From positions 1 to 40,535 of the IMG/VR virus record IMGVR_UViG_3300042401_000459: DNA of 40,535 nt. One strand, given 5' to 3'. The notes below the pieces were generated by a model. That model was not told the origin of the DNA. It worked only from the letters and a program-made list of their open reading frames with translations, and did not search any database. Positions 20,262 through 29,022 of the stretch are shown piece after piece. Source of the DNA: a virus. Made by a program: the position numbers and the translations under genes. Each line of letters opens with the position of its first letter. Within the stretch, counting starts at the first letter, position 1.

Positions 20262-23200
20262 TGTTGGATGTTCTGCGCGATCAAGACTTATCTAAAATTC
20301 TAGATAATACCAAAATAAGTAAGGTTCTCTCTGAGATAGAAGTCAAGCAATTGATGGGATCCATCGCACAAGATGTGGGTGGTGGTGCACATTCTACGAT
20401 TTCAGACAGCGGTAAGGTTGGAGCATACGGGTTTAATCTTGAAGCACTACAAACAGTTGGTGCAGTGGCACCTAATGCTGTCGAAAAAACATTAGAGAAT
20501 ATCAAAAAGAATATTCCTGGTATTTCAATACTGACAAAGAAAACTTGGGTTAGAGCACAGGCATCTGATCCTCTAGCGAAGTTTGGTCTTGGTGGATTGA
20601 TTGGTAAAAATCTCGGTAAAAACTTTGCGCTTGATGCTCTTAATAAATTGGGACTTCCGATTCCAACGAATATTGGTAACGTTGGTAATAATCTAAACTT
20701 TGCTGCTCTCGCTGATCCAAAAATTTGGACTGCAAAACTAGGCACCGCTGCAGAAACTGCAAATAAGGTTGTTAATGCGGCAAATGGTTCTGTTGGGTCC
20801 GCAGTTTCTTCAGTTAAAAATACTCTTTCTAAAGAAGTGTCTGGTCTTACAACTAAACTTGCAGTAGTAGGAACACCAACAAAATCGAATGAAGTATTAA
20901 GCACTACAAATAAAATGGTTAAGACCATAACAAAAACACTTACTTCGTCTGCAGTAAAATCTGCGACCGAATTAATTACCAATTCAGTTAAACTTCCATC
21001 CGCGACTAAGGGTGCATTTGAATTGGTTTCCAAACAGATTGATACAAAAACATCTGCGGTTAATGAGGCAATTGATGTTTCTTTTGATCCATTCAGAATA
21101 GTACCTTCTATTGAAAACCTAACAACTGCAGTGTCTGCAGTTACCTCGTTGGTTAATACACACGAAACAGAAATCACAGAAATTATTGATGATGCTCACA
21201 TCGGACAGATTACTAATCTTGGTGGTGGTGGAAGTGGATTTCTAAACGATCCATTCGCGCAAAACAACGCAATGGTTTCTCTGCTCGATAGAAATATTAA
21301 ATCTCTTCTATCTTCAAAGGCGATTTCATTAGACTCTCCCAAAGATGTTATCTTAGGAATGTTGTCAGTTGCTAATGGTCAGGGAATTGACACCGCGATT
21401 AAGTTTGCTAATGGATTGATTAAGACAAGTTCTAATGGGAAAACCTCCAACGACTTCTTTGGTGTTGGGTTTTCTGCAAATAAATTATTTGACGAACTCT
21501 TGGCAATAAGACCTGGATCCCCAACAATCTCTGCACCAAATCCTGCAACACTTGCTCAGGCAAAACCAACTGTTGCCAACCAACCGACAAACGAAGGACT
21601 GCGAGATAGCAATCCTCGTATTGGATATAAAGATCCAAATAACGTTTATCCCAAGAAGGAATATCTCGAAGCAGGTAATGGTGACGTTAATGCGCTTGCT
21701 GTTGGAAAAAATCCAGGAGAAACTAAAGCACTACCACAGGATCAAACGATTCATGGTCAACATGATGCGCAGAGAACCACGTCGAAACCTATTGCGGGTA
21801 GAACAGGAGAATCTGTTTCTCAACCGAAGTCTGCCTTTGCTGCTGAGTATCCATACAACCATACATACCAGAGTGAATCTGGACACACTATGGAATTCGA
21901 TGATACTCCAAATGCAGAACGTGTTTCGTTAAACCACAAATCAGGGTCATTCCTAGAAATGCGCCCAGATGGTTCACAGGTAAATAAAATTATCGGTGAC
22001 GGTTATACAGTTATCGATCGCAATGGTGTTATTACCATCGAGGGTAAGGCAAATGTTCACGTTGGTGGTAGTTGTAATATTTACGTAGCAAACAACTGTA
22101 ATCTTACAGTTGGGGGTAATACAAATATTGACACACACGGAAACGTCGACTGGAAAGTCGGTGGCAACATGAACCTTGCGGTCAAAGGAACTTTCGCCAC
22201 TCGCGTCGATGGCGATTATTCTATGGATGTGAGCGGTGATATTGATTCAGCAACTTCTAAATCATATAGACTTGGTTCTGCAACAAGCGTTGACATCCTC
22301 TCAAATGGTAAAATCAATATCGATGCGTCCTCTGATATTAACATTAAGTCTGACGCGAAGGCGAACGTCTTTGGCGCAGAGACAAACATCAAGGCATCTG
22401 GTAAGACAAATATCCAAGCAGGTTCTACTATGAACGTCAAGGGTGGTGGTGCTACCAATGTTGATGGTGCAATCATCACAGTAAATCCTGGAAGCGCAGG
22501 TTCAGCAGTAACAGCATCAGATGGGACTCCTCCTGATATTACTATTGTCGCAGATCCAGTGTCACCGATGAATCCGAGCGAACCAGAATTTGTTGGTGGT
22601 AATGGTGGTGTTTCTCCAGAAGAAGCAAAGGGTATGGATTATGATGGCGAAGATGGCATTGCAGATAGAAACGCTGCTGGTATTGAAGATAGTGCGACTC
22701 CAGGAGAAGAAGGATCTAGTAATTTAGTAAGTGGAAGGGTTGCACCTACTGCATGTAATGTAACCAAGTCTGGAGTAAAACTTCCAGATATTAACATCTC
22801 AAATGGTATTAACTATGGAATGAAAATCTCTGATAAGTTTACTCTGAAAGACGTTATGGTAAAGGGTAAACTACGAAATTATGGTGGATTCAGTAAAGCA
22901 GACATGATTGCAAACATGCGCTGCTTGGCAGTAAACTGCTTGGATCCAATCAAAACTAAGTTCCCTGGAATGTATTTCACGTCAGGATTTAGAGATTATA
23001 TTCCATCTGGTGGTTCTACGACCTCGCAGCACATGCTCGGGCAGGCAGTGGATATGAAATTCAATGGAATGACAAAGGGTCAATACCACGATGTAATCGT
23101 CCCGTGGATTGTCAAGAACGTTCCATATGACCAACTTCTTCTTGAGTATCTACCATCTGGCGGACATTGGATTCATATCTCGTTTAAAGAAAAAGGCAAC

Positions 23201-23269
23201 AGATATCTGCACTTTACCATGTATAATCATAAACGTGTTTCGGCACCTGGAACTTTCAAAAAATACTAA
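20261..23269 (+). CDS. Spike protein: gp5C-like beta-helix with C-terminal M15 peptidase
   Basis: 1002 residues. The first about 430 are Ala/Ser/Thr/Lys-rich helical sequence of unknown fold. Residues about 545-745 are a repetitive beta-helix (MEFDDTPNAERVSLNHKSG, MRPDGSQVNKIIGDGYTVIDRNGVITIEG, then many xVxVxGxxNxxV turns), as in gp5C/VgrG needles. The C-terminal about 150 residues are a peptidase M15 domain: SQHMLGQAVDMKF (His924, Asp931) and GGHWIHISF (His972), the three zinc ligands. M15 enzymes cut stem peptides, usually at D-Ala bonds. Together with the preceding gene it corresponds to a split and enlarged T4 gp5. Its late position and coupling by TAATG suggest a 1:1 partner. Confidence 0.85.
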   Translation: MLDVLRDQDLSKILDNTKISKVLSEIEVKQLMGSIAQDVGGGAHSTISDSGKVGAYGFNLEALQTVGAVAPNAVEKTLENIKKNIPGISILTKKTWVRAQASDPLAKFGLGGLIGKNLGKNFALDALNKLGLPIPTNIGNVGNNLNFAALADPKIWTAKLGTAAETANKVVNAANGSVGSAVSSVKNTLSKEVSGLTTKLAVVGTPTKSNEVLSTTNKMVKTITKTLTSSAVKSATELITNSVKLPSATKGAFELVSKQIDTKTSAVNEAIDVSFDPFRIVPSIENLTTAVSAVTSLVNTHETEITEIIDDAHIGQITNLGGGGSGFLNDPFAQNNAMVSLLDRNIKSLLSSKAISLDSPKDVILGMLSVANGQGIDTAIKFANGLIKTSSNGKTSNDFFGVGFSANKLFDELLAIRPGSPTISAPNPATLAQAKPTVANQPTNEGLRDSNPRIGYKDPNNVYPKKEYLEAGNGDVNALAVGKNPGETKALPQDQTIHGQHDAQRTTSKPIAGRTGESVSQPKSAFAAEYPYNHTYQSESGHTMEFDDTPNAERVSLNHKSGSFLEMRPDGSQVNKIIGDGYTVIDRNGVITIEGKANVHVGGSCNIYVANNCNLTVGGNTNIDTHGNVDWKVGGNMNLAVKGTFATRVDGDYSMDVSGDIDSATSKSYRLGSATSVDILSNGKINIDASSDINIKSDAKANVFGAETNIKASGKTNIQAGSTMNVKGGGATNVDGAIITVNPGSAGSAVTASDGTPPDITIVADPVSPMNPSEPEFVGGNGGVSPEEAKGMDYDGEDGIADRNAAGIEDSATPGEEGSSNLVSGRVAPTACNVTKSGVKLPDINISNGINYGMKISDKFTLKDVMVKGKLRNYGGFSKADMIANMRCLAVNCLDPIKTKFPGMYFTSGFRDYIPSGGSTTSQHMLGQAVDMKFNGMTKGQYHDVIVPWIVKNVPYDQLLLEYLPSGGHWIHISFKEKGNRYLHFTMYNHKRVSAPGTFKKY

Positions 23270-23276
23270 AAAGGCA

Positions 23277-23284
23277 TATAAATA
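23277..23284 (+). promoter_or_regulatory. Late promoter for gp25 (TATAAATA), leaderless spacing
   Basis: A perfect late octamer in the 21-base gap after the spike gene. It ends 6 bases before the gp25 ATG, so transcription should begin at about the start codon. There is no Shine-Dalgarno site between. Confidence 0.65.
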
Positions 23285-23290
23285 AGTATT

Positions 23291-23680
23291 ATGAAGACAG
23301 TCAGAATATACAAAGATTTAGATCTTTCCTTTACTCCGCATCCTGGAACGGGTGATGTGGGGATGAAGTTTGACATCAATTCAGTAAAGCAATCGCTTAG
23401 AATATTGTTGTTAACTTCCAACGGAGAAAGACCGTTTAACTATATTCTTGGTTCTCCGATTTATAAGATGTTGTTTGAACCTATGGATCTTATCACTGCG
23501 AATATGTTAGAATCGCAAATAACACTTCTAATCAAACAGTTTGAACCTAGATGCAATCTTCAAATGGTTGAAGTGTCACCAAATTTCGACCTTAATCAGT
23601 ATGATATAAACATCAGATTCTATGTAGTTGGTACTCCTGGTCCAATTACCTATTCAACATTCTTAAAGAGAGCTCGCTAA
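23291..23680 (+). CDS. 25: Baseplate wedge protein gp25
   Basis: A 129-residue homologue of T4 gp25 (about 132), related to the lysozyme-like wedge proteins of contractile systems (TssE). YKDLDLSFTPHPGTGDVGMKFDINSVKQSLRILLLTSNGERPFNYILGSPIYKMLFEP is the family core (T/S-N-GERPF...G). It joins gp6 and gp53 in the inner wedge. It lacks a ribosome binding site but has a TATAAATA element 6 bases upstream. gp6 starts directly after its stop with no spacer. Confidence 0.93.
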   Translation: MKTVRIYKDLDLSFTPHPGTGDVGMKFDINSVKQSLRILLLTSNGERPFNYILGSPIYKMLFEPMDLITANMLESQITLLIKQFEPRCNLQMVEVSPNFDLNQYDINIRFYVVGTPGPITYSTFLKRAR

Positions 23681-25597
23681 ATGGCAGAACTTAGAGTAAC
23701 AGAACTTGATTTTATGGGAATCAAGCAAAACCTGAAAGAATATCTTGCTTCTCAGGATCAATTTTCAGACTATAATTTCGAGGGATCTGCTATGTCAGTT
23801 CTTCTCGATGTTCTTGCGTATAATACGCATTACAATGCTACACTTGCGCACCTTCTTGCGAATGAAATGTTTCTTGATAGTGCACTGAAGAGATCTTCTG
23901 TTGTGTCGATTGCAAAGTCAATGGGGTATTTGCCGAATTCTCAGCATAGTGCAAGAGCAGTAGTTGATCTTGAAATAACTGCTGTTGCAAATTATGGTCC
24001 AGAATCTCTTACTTTATCTAAGAATACTTCCTTTACGGCGACAGGAATTCCTACAGATTTATCTCCATCTGGTATATACTCATTTAGACCAGACGATGAT
24101 TATACTGTTAATGTATATGATCAAATAGGAACAAGCAAAACATTTCTATTTAGTGATGTCAAACTAATTGAGGGCAACAGAGTTTCAAACCAATTTCTTG
24201 TAGATACAACCAATCTCTCTGGTCCATTTACCATTCCAAATAAGAATGTTGATATTACGACAGTCAAGGTTTCTGTTCAAAATGATGAAACTACTACCGC
24301 ATTTAATTATTCAGACACGTACCTTAACATCGAAAACAACAGTAGTGTTTTTTGGATCGAACTAGACTATGATGGTTTATACCAAGTTGTATTTGGTGAT
24401 AATATTCTTGGTAAACAATTAGAATATGGTAACATCGTTACTGTAGAATATTTTGTTGGTTCTGCTGATGGTGCAAATAATCTCTCGAATTTTTCAATGC
24501 CTACTACTCTTACTGGATCAACAGAAACTAAAACAATAACAACGATTGCACGTGCTTCTGGTGGAGCACAAGCAGAGAGCATCGATAGTATTAAATTTCA
24601 TGCTCCTAAATTCAATACAACGAGAGATCGAGCAGTAACTGCTGATGACTATGCAACCCTAATCAAAAGAAGTTTTCCTGGGATTAATTCTATTTCTGTG
24701 TGGGGAGGAGAGTTAAATGACCCTCCCATTTATGGTAGAGTATTTATCTGCCTAGATCCAGTTGCAGGAACTGTTATTACAGACAATGATAAAGACATAA
24801 TTTTAAGAGATATTATTGAACCAAAAAGTGTAGTTTCGATTCAAGCGATCTTTATTGATCCGGAATATACATTTATCAGTGTTGATTCGACAATTAAATA
24901 TGATCAGAAGCAATCTTTAGAAACTTCAACCGAACTTGCTGGGCGAATAAGAACAAAAATCGAAGACCACTTTGACCTTAATTTGAATAAACTCGGTAAA
25001 GATTTTTACTTTTCAAAATTGAGCGCAGATATTATGGATACTTCTAATTCGATTATTACGAATAAGATTGATCTAACTTTACATAAACGGTTTACAGGTG
25101 TTGTAACAGATCAAAATTCATTTAAACTGAATCCTACCTTTGGACACCCTGTACTACCAAACAGTTTACGTTCAACATATTTTAACACATTCTTAAATGG
25201 TGCATATTATGATGCATATATGGTAGACGTTCCTGATCAATCTCCACCCGATCCAACAGGATCTGGAACAATTTACCTAAAAGAAATTGGGACTGATACA
25301 GTTCTGTCTTCTAGTTTTGGGACAATAGATTATATTAATGGCAAAATACTTGTGCCAAAAGTGTTTTTTATCTCTCTATTAGGTGGTGCAGATGCATTCA
25401 GAATATACGTCAAACCACAAAATGTTACATCTGATATTACTACAAAGATTATAACAAGCAGCATTCCAGTTGATAATTATAATGGAGCAGTTATCCCCCT
25501 TCCTTCCAGAAACTCTTTGTTAAAATTGGATGTAGATAGTGCTGCGAATGTCGCCGCGAATATTACTCCAGGTCTCCAGGTAACGGTTACAACATAA
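23681..25597 (+). CDS. 6: Baseplate wedge protein gp6
   Basis: A 638-residue homologue of T4 gp6 (about 660). The N-terminal signature is VTELDFMGIKQNLKEYLASQDQFSDYNFEGSAMSVLLDVLAYNTHYNATLAHLLANEMFLDSA. Later motifs are APKFNTTRDRAVTADDYATLIKRSFPGINSISVWGGE, typical of baseplate J-like wedge proteins, and RIRTKIEDHFDLNLNKLGKDFYFSKL. gp6 forms the inner ring that holds the baseplate together and is the core of sheath triggering. The stop overlaps the next ATG (TAATG). Confidence 0.93.
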   Translation: MAELRVTELDFMGIKQNLKEYLASQDQFSDYNFEGSAMSVLLDVLAYNTHYNATLAHLLANEMFLDSALKRSSVVSIAKSMGYLPNSQHSARAVVDLEITAVANYGPESLTLSKNTSFTATGIPTDLSPSGIYSFRPDDDYTVNVYDQIGTSKTFLFSDVKLIEGNRVSNQFLVDTTNLSGPFTIPNKNVDITTVKVSVQNDETTTAFNYSDTYLNIENNSSVFWIELDYDGLYQVVFGDNILGKQLEYGNIVTVEYFVGSADGANNLSNFSMPTTLTGSTETKTITTIARASGGAQAESIDSIKFHAPKFNTTRDRAVTADDYATLIKRSFPGINSISVWGGELNDPPIYGRVFICLDPVAGTVITDNDKDIILRDIIEPKSVVSIQAIFIDPEYTFISVDSTIKYDQKQSLETSTELAGRIRTKIEDHFDLNLNKLGKDFYFSKLSADIMDTSNSIITNKIDLTLHKRFTGVVTDQNSFKLNPTFGHPVLPNSLRSTYFNTFLNGAYYDAYMVDVPDQSPPDPTGSGTIYLKEIGTDTVLSSSFGTIDYINGKILVPKVFFISLLGGADAFRIYVKPQNVTSDITTKIITSSIPVDNYNGAVIPLPSRNSLLKLDVDSAANVAANITPGLQVTVTT

Positions 25598-28545
25598 TGA
25601 GTTTAATACCATCATACGAGAAAGTTGTTACTGGGTTTACTATAAACTCGGGTGGGAGCAACTATGCCTCACCAACTATTGATATTGATGGTGGCGGTGG
25701 TATTGGCGCAACTGCAGAAGCAACTGTTGTTGGTGGTAAAATTACTGCGATAACTATTACCAATCAGGGATCTGGTTACTCCACTCCACCTGTAGTTACT
25801 GTTGTGGGTGGAGGTGGAACGGGCGCAGACATTGATGCGATTATTGGCGATCTTCCATATAAGAATAAATTAGAATTTCTTATTCAGGAACAACTTCCTG
25901 AATTTGTTCAGAATGAATATGCAGGATTTGTAACTTTTCTAGAAGGTTATTATCGTTTCCTTGATCAATCTGGAGAAGTAAATAATTTTCTATTAAATGC
26001 CAGAGATTATTCTGACATTGATACAACACTAGAAGTATTCATTGATCAGTTTAGAAAACAATACGCAGTAGACATTCCGAAGAATGTCCTTGTTAATCAG
26101 CGCAGACTTGTAAAATTAATTAGTGATTTTTATGAATCTAAGGGTGCAGAAAATTCTATCGAACTTCTGTTCAAGATTCTTTATGATGAGACGGTGGAAT
26201 TCTTTTATCCTTCGACGCACATCTTAAAAGCATCTGATGGTGTTTGGATCGAAGACGTTGTAATTAGAATTCTTGGTGCAGATGGAGTTGATCCATTCAC
26301 ACTTTATGGTAAGATTTGTAATTTAGTTTATTACGAAAATACTGGTGTTCAGATTTTCCCGAAAACAATCAAAACAACGGTAACGAACGTAAAGAAACTG
26401 GCGTATACTTCACCAGCAATTTACGAATTGAACGTATCACTACCTAAAAATTCTCCACTTAAAGTTCCAGGTGCTGGTGCAGTTGCCACTTTGAACATAA
26501 CTGATGGATCTGTCACAAGCGTAACTGTTGATACTGGTGGTTCAGGATATTATGCAGCACCATCAATTACTCTAGAGAATACAGAAGGACTTGGTGCAGT
26601 TCTTCGTGCGAATATTGTTGATGGTTCTGTTGATACAATAACAGTTGTTCAGGGTGGATCTGGATATGTAGAGAACGAAGAAGATATTCAAGTAGTTTTT
26701 TCTACGGATTCCGTTAGAACTAAAATTTTTCTCTCGACAAATTCTACAACAGTCTACGGTTATGTTATCCGTCAATTATCTACAGTAACCGTTGTTTCCT
26801 GTGAAGGCGAAGGTGTTGACGGAGACTGTGGTTTTAGAGTCGGACAAATCTATCAGATCGACGAACAAAGTACGGTCGGATCATATGTAATCGATCCGCC
26901 GATGTCTTCGGTTTCAGGAGGATTGATTAGTACTATTGCTACTAATCCTACTGATTATGGAACATACGATGCTGGTAGATTTAACGATGGAGTGAACGAA
27001 ACATTTTTCGATCCATCATATACACTCGTCGGACGAGATAACAGAGCTTCTATTAGAATTTCCGGAATTGATGCGGGTGGTTGTGTTGATTCTGTTACCA
27101 TATTCAATACTGGTTTCGATTTCGAACAAGAAGAATTCGAGGCAACTATTACATCTCCGAATGGATGTGAAGCAGTTCTTGCCTTTACTACTGGTGCCAT
27201 TCTTATAAAGACAGGAAGATTTAAAGATTCTCGTGGTATGTTGTCTAACATCAACAAACTACAGGACAACTATTATTATCAGAACTACTCATATGTAATT
27301 AAATCTGGCGTAACCTCGGGTACATGGTTGCCTATTATTAATAAAACGGTGCACCCTGCTGGTATGGCAGTGTTTGGTGAATTGAATATCACCCAGACAA
27401 TCGATATGGTTGATTACATTGGTGTTCTCGAAATTCTGGTTCTTAATGAATTGTTTATTGATGTAGTAGTGCTTAACGATACGACTAGATCTGTTCACTT
27501 CTATAAAGTTCTCACCGATGCTGTTACCAAATCTGATGTTACAACCTCTCACGTATATAAGGTTCTAAGTGATACTGTAACTCTGTCTGATGCGACAGAA
27601 CTATTATTTGATGTTGGTATCTATAATCCCGCAGATGATACTACCTCTACAGTCGATTCGTTCGATCGTGTTGTGCAATATGTCAGAGTGTTTAATGATG
27701 CGTTCTATACCTCAGAAACCACAGCGGTTGACTTCGGCAAAACTCTTGTAGAAGATCCAGTTTGGGTTACCAGAGATTTTTGGGCGGAAATAGACTATAG
27801 TGGAACGGAATTTGCATGGAACCCAGAAGAAACGATTGAAGTTGATTTCGCAAAGGTTCTTGCTGATGCAGCAACGGCGTCTGAAGCAAATGTATTTGCA
27901 GTTTCGAAAGTAATAACACCTTCTTATGTTACTCCGTTTGATAACGCCAGCGCACTTTATGGCACCACCTTTGATATAACTAGCGGTGGTGGTGCTTATA
28001 CTATGACTATTAGTATCAATAGTGAAGGTGTTATTACTATTGTTTCTGGGTTTGGAATGCCATTTGGTTATTATGTTTCCGTCGGAGGAACTACATTTGA
28101 ACATATAGCAGGTGAAGATGCTGTTATTGCAACCGACTCGTTTGGTAGAACTGTAGAGTATTATAGAACGTTTACAGAATCCGTGATAACTAATGAATAT
28201 GCTAATGCTGGGATCGAAAAACCCCAAGCAGAAGTGGTGACATCGGCGGAAACTTCGACCAATCATCTATATAAATATTTAAATGATTCTGTAACATCAA
28301 CTGATCTAGTCGGTGTAATTCCATATCTGGTTAAAACTGATAACGCAGGTGCTACTGAATTATTAATCGTCGCAAATGATGCCGAAACAATAGAATCTAT
28401 TGCTGCTACTGAACAATCGCTTATAAATATACTCAAAGGACTATTCGAAACAGTAACTGTTACCGAAAGTGGTATTGTAAACATACAAGATTATGTTGAA
28501 GGTGCATTCGGTTCGGACTTTGTGGGTCAAGCAACTTATTTTTAA
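25597..28545 (+). CDS. 7: Large baseplate wedge/structural protein in gp7 position
   Basis: 982 residues, by position between gp6 and gp8 the equivalent of T4 gp7 (about 1032), although sequence similarity cannot be judged by eye. It has two pairs of Gly-rich beta modules of the form VTxGGSGYxxxPxVxxxGGGGxGA (residues about 14-75 and 295-360). A helical segment with FLIQEQLPEFVQNEYAGFVTFLEGYYRFLDQSGEV and ISDFYESKGAENSIELLFKILYDE is, as I recall, conserved in marine T4-like phages. The C-terminal 380 residues consist of loosely repeated beta strands (HFYKVLTDAVTKSDVT / HVYKVLSDTVTLSDAT). It could contact fibres. Confidence 0.6.
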   Translation: MSLIPSYEKVVTGFTINSGGSNYASPTIDIDGGGGIGATAEATVVGGKITAITITNQGSGYSTPPVVTVVGGGGTGADIDAIIGDLPYKNKLEFLIQEQLPEFVQNEYAGFVTFLEGYYRFLDQSGEVNNFLLNARDYSDIDTTLEVFIDQFRKQYAVDIPKNVLVNQRRLVKLISDFYESKGAENSIELLFKILYDETVEFFYPSTHILKASDGVWIEDVVIRILGADGVDPFTLYGKICNLVYYENTGVQIFPKTIKTTVTNVKKLAYTSPAIYELNVSLPKNSPLKVPGAGAVATLNITDGSVTSVTVDTGGSGYYAAPSITLENTEGLGAVLRANIVDGSVDTITVVQGGSGYVENEEDIQVVFSTDSVRTKIFLSTNSTTVYGYVIRQLSTVTVVSCEGEGVDGDCGFRVGQIYQIDEQSTVGSYVIDPPMSSVSGGLISTIATNPTDYGTYDAGRFNDGVNETFFDPSYTLVGRDNRASIRISGIDAGGCVDSVTIFNTGFDFEQEEFEATITSPNGCEAVLAFTTGAILIKTGRFKDSRGMLSNINKLQDNYYYQNYSYVIKSGVTSGTWLPIINKTVHPAGMAVFGELNITQTIDMVDYIGVLEILVLNELFIDVVVLNDTTRSVHFYKVLTDAVTKSDVTTSHVYKVLSDTVTLSDATELLFDVGIYNPADDTTSTVDSFDRVVQYVRVFNDAFYTSETTAVDFGKTLVEDPVWVTRDFWAEIDYSGTEFAWNPEETIEVDFAKVLADAATASEANVFAVSKVITPSYVTPFDNASALYGTTFDITSGGGAYTMTISINSEGVITIVSGFGMPFGYYVSVGGTTFEHIAGEDAVIATDSFGRTVEYYRTFTESVITNEYANAGIEKPQAEVVTSAETSTNHLYKYLNDSVTSTDLVGVIPYLVKTDNAGATELLIVANDAETIESIAATEQSLINILKGLFETVTVTESGIVNIQDYVEGAFGSDFVGQATYF

Positions 28546-28566
28546 CTAAGAAGAAGGTAAACTCAA

Positions 28567-29016
28567 ATGAATCTTAAAGAAAACGTAAAAGGTACTAAGG
28601 GCGAACTAAACATCGTTCTTCGCGATGCAACAGGGAATGTTACACAAGAAGTAACTGTTCCCAACCTTGTTGTTGACACTGGTCTTGCATATATTGCTTC
28701 ACGCATGAAAGATACCACTCTTTCTGCAATGTCGCACATGGGCGTTGGTGCTGGTACAACAGACCCAGCAGCAGGTAATACTGCTCTGGAAAGTGCGCTT
28801 GGTGCACGTGAAGCTCTGACTTCAACAACTGTTACTGCTAACGCAATTGAATATGTTGCAACTTTTGGTGCAGGTTCAGGCACTGGCGCTGTTACTGAAG
28901 CAGGTATCTTCAATGCCTTGACTTCTGGAACAATGCTTTGCCGCACAGAATTTGCTGTCATCAACAAGGGTGCGTCAGACAGCATGACAATCACTTGGAC
29001 GGTTACAGTATCGTAA
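28567..29016 (+). CDS. Small virion structural protein, 149 aa
   Basis: A beta-rich protein (KGELNIVLRDATGNVTQEVTVPNLVVDTGLAYIASRM, then MGVGAGTTDPAAGNTALESALG, ending TMTITWTVTVS-like SMTITWTVTVS). The VPNLVVxxGLxxIA...MGVGxGTTxPAxxxTxL pattern occurs in tail-fibre- or baseplate-associated proteins of many tailed phages; I cannot name its exact role. It lies between the gp7-position gene and gp8, with AAGG about 9 bases before its ATG, and is probably a minor baseplate or fibre-attachment component. Confidence 0.65.
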   Translation: MNLKENVKGTKGELNIVLRDATGNVTQEVTVPNLVVDTGLAYIASRMKDTTLSAMSHMGVGAGTTDPAAGNTALESALGAREALTSTTVTANAIEYVATFGAGSGTGAVTEAGIFNALTSGTMLCRTEFAVINKGASDSMTITWTVTVS

Positions 29017-29022
29017 TATAAC

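Noticed and set aside
20281-21177. 298-codon minus-strand ORF opposite the spike gene
   Set aside because: Low-complexity mirror of a Thr/Ala/Lys-rich coding region. The plus frame is coupled to gp5 and continues into recognisable domains.
28268-28429. TATAAATA octamers near 28270 and at 28422-28429 as late promoters
   Set aside because: Both lie deep inside the gp7-position gene with no start codon at a useful distance. Only the second could serve the 149-aa gene, with a leader of about 130 bases; too weak to list.
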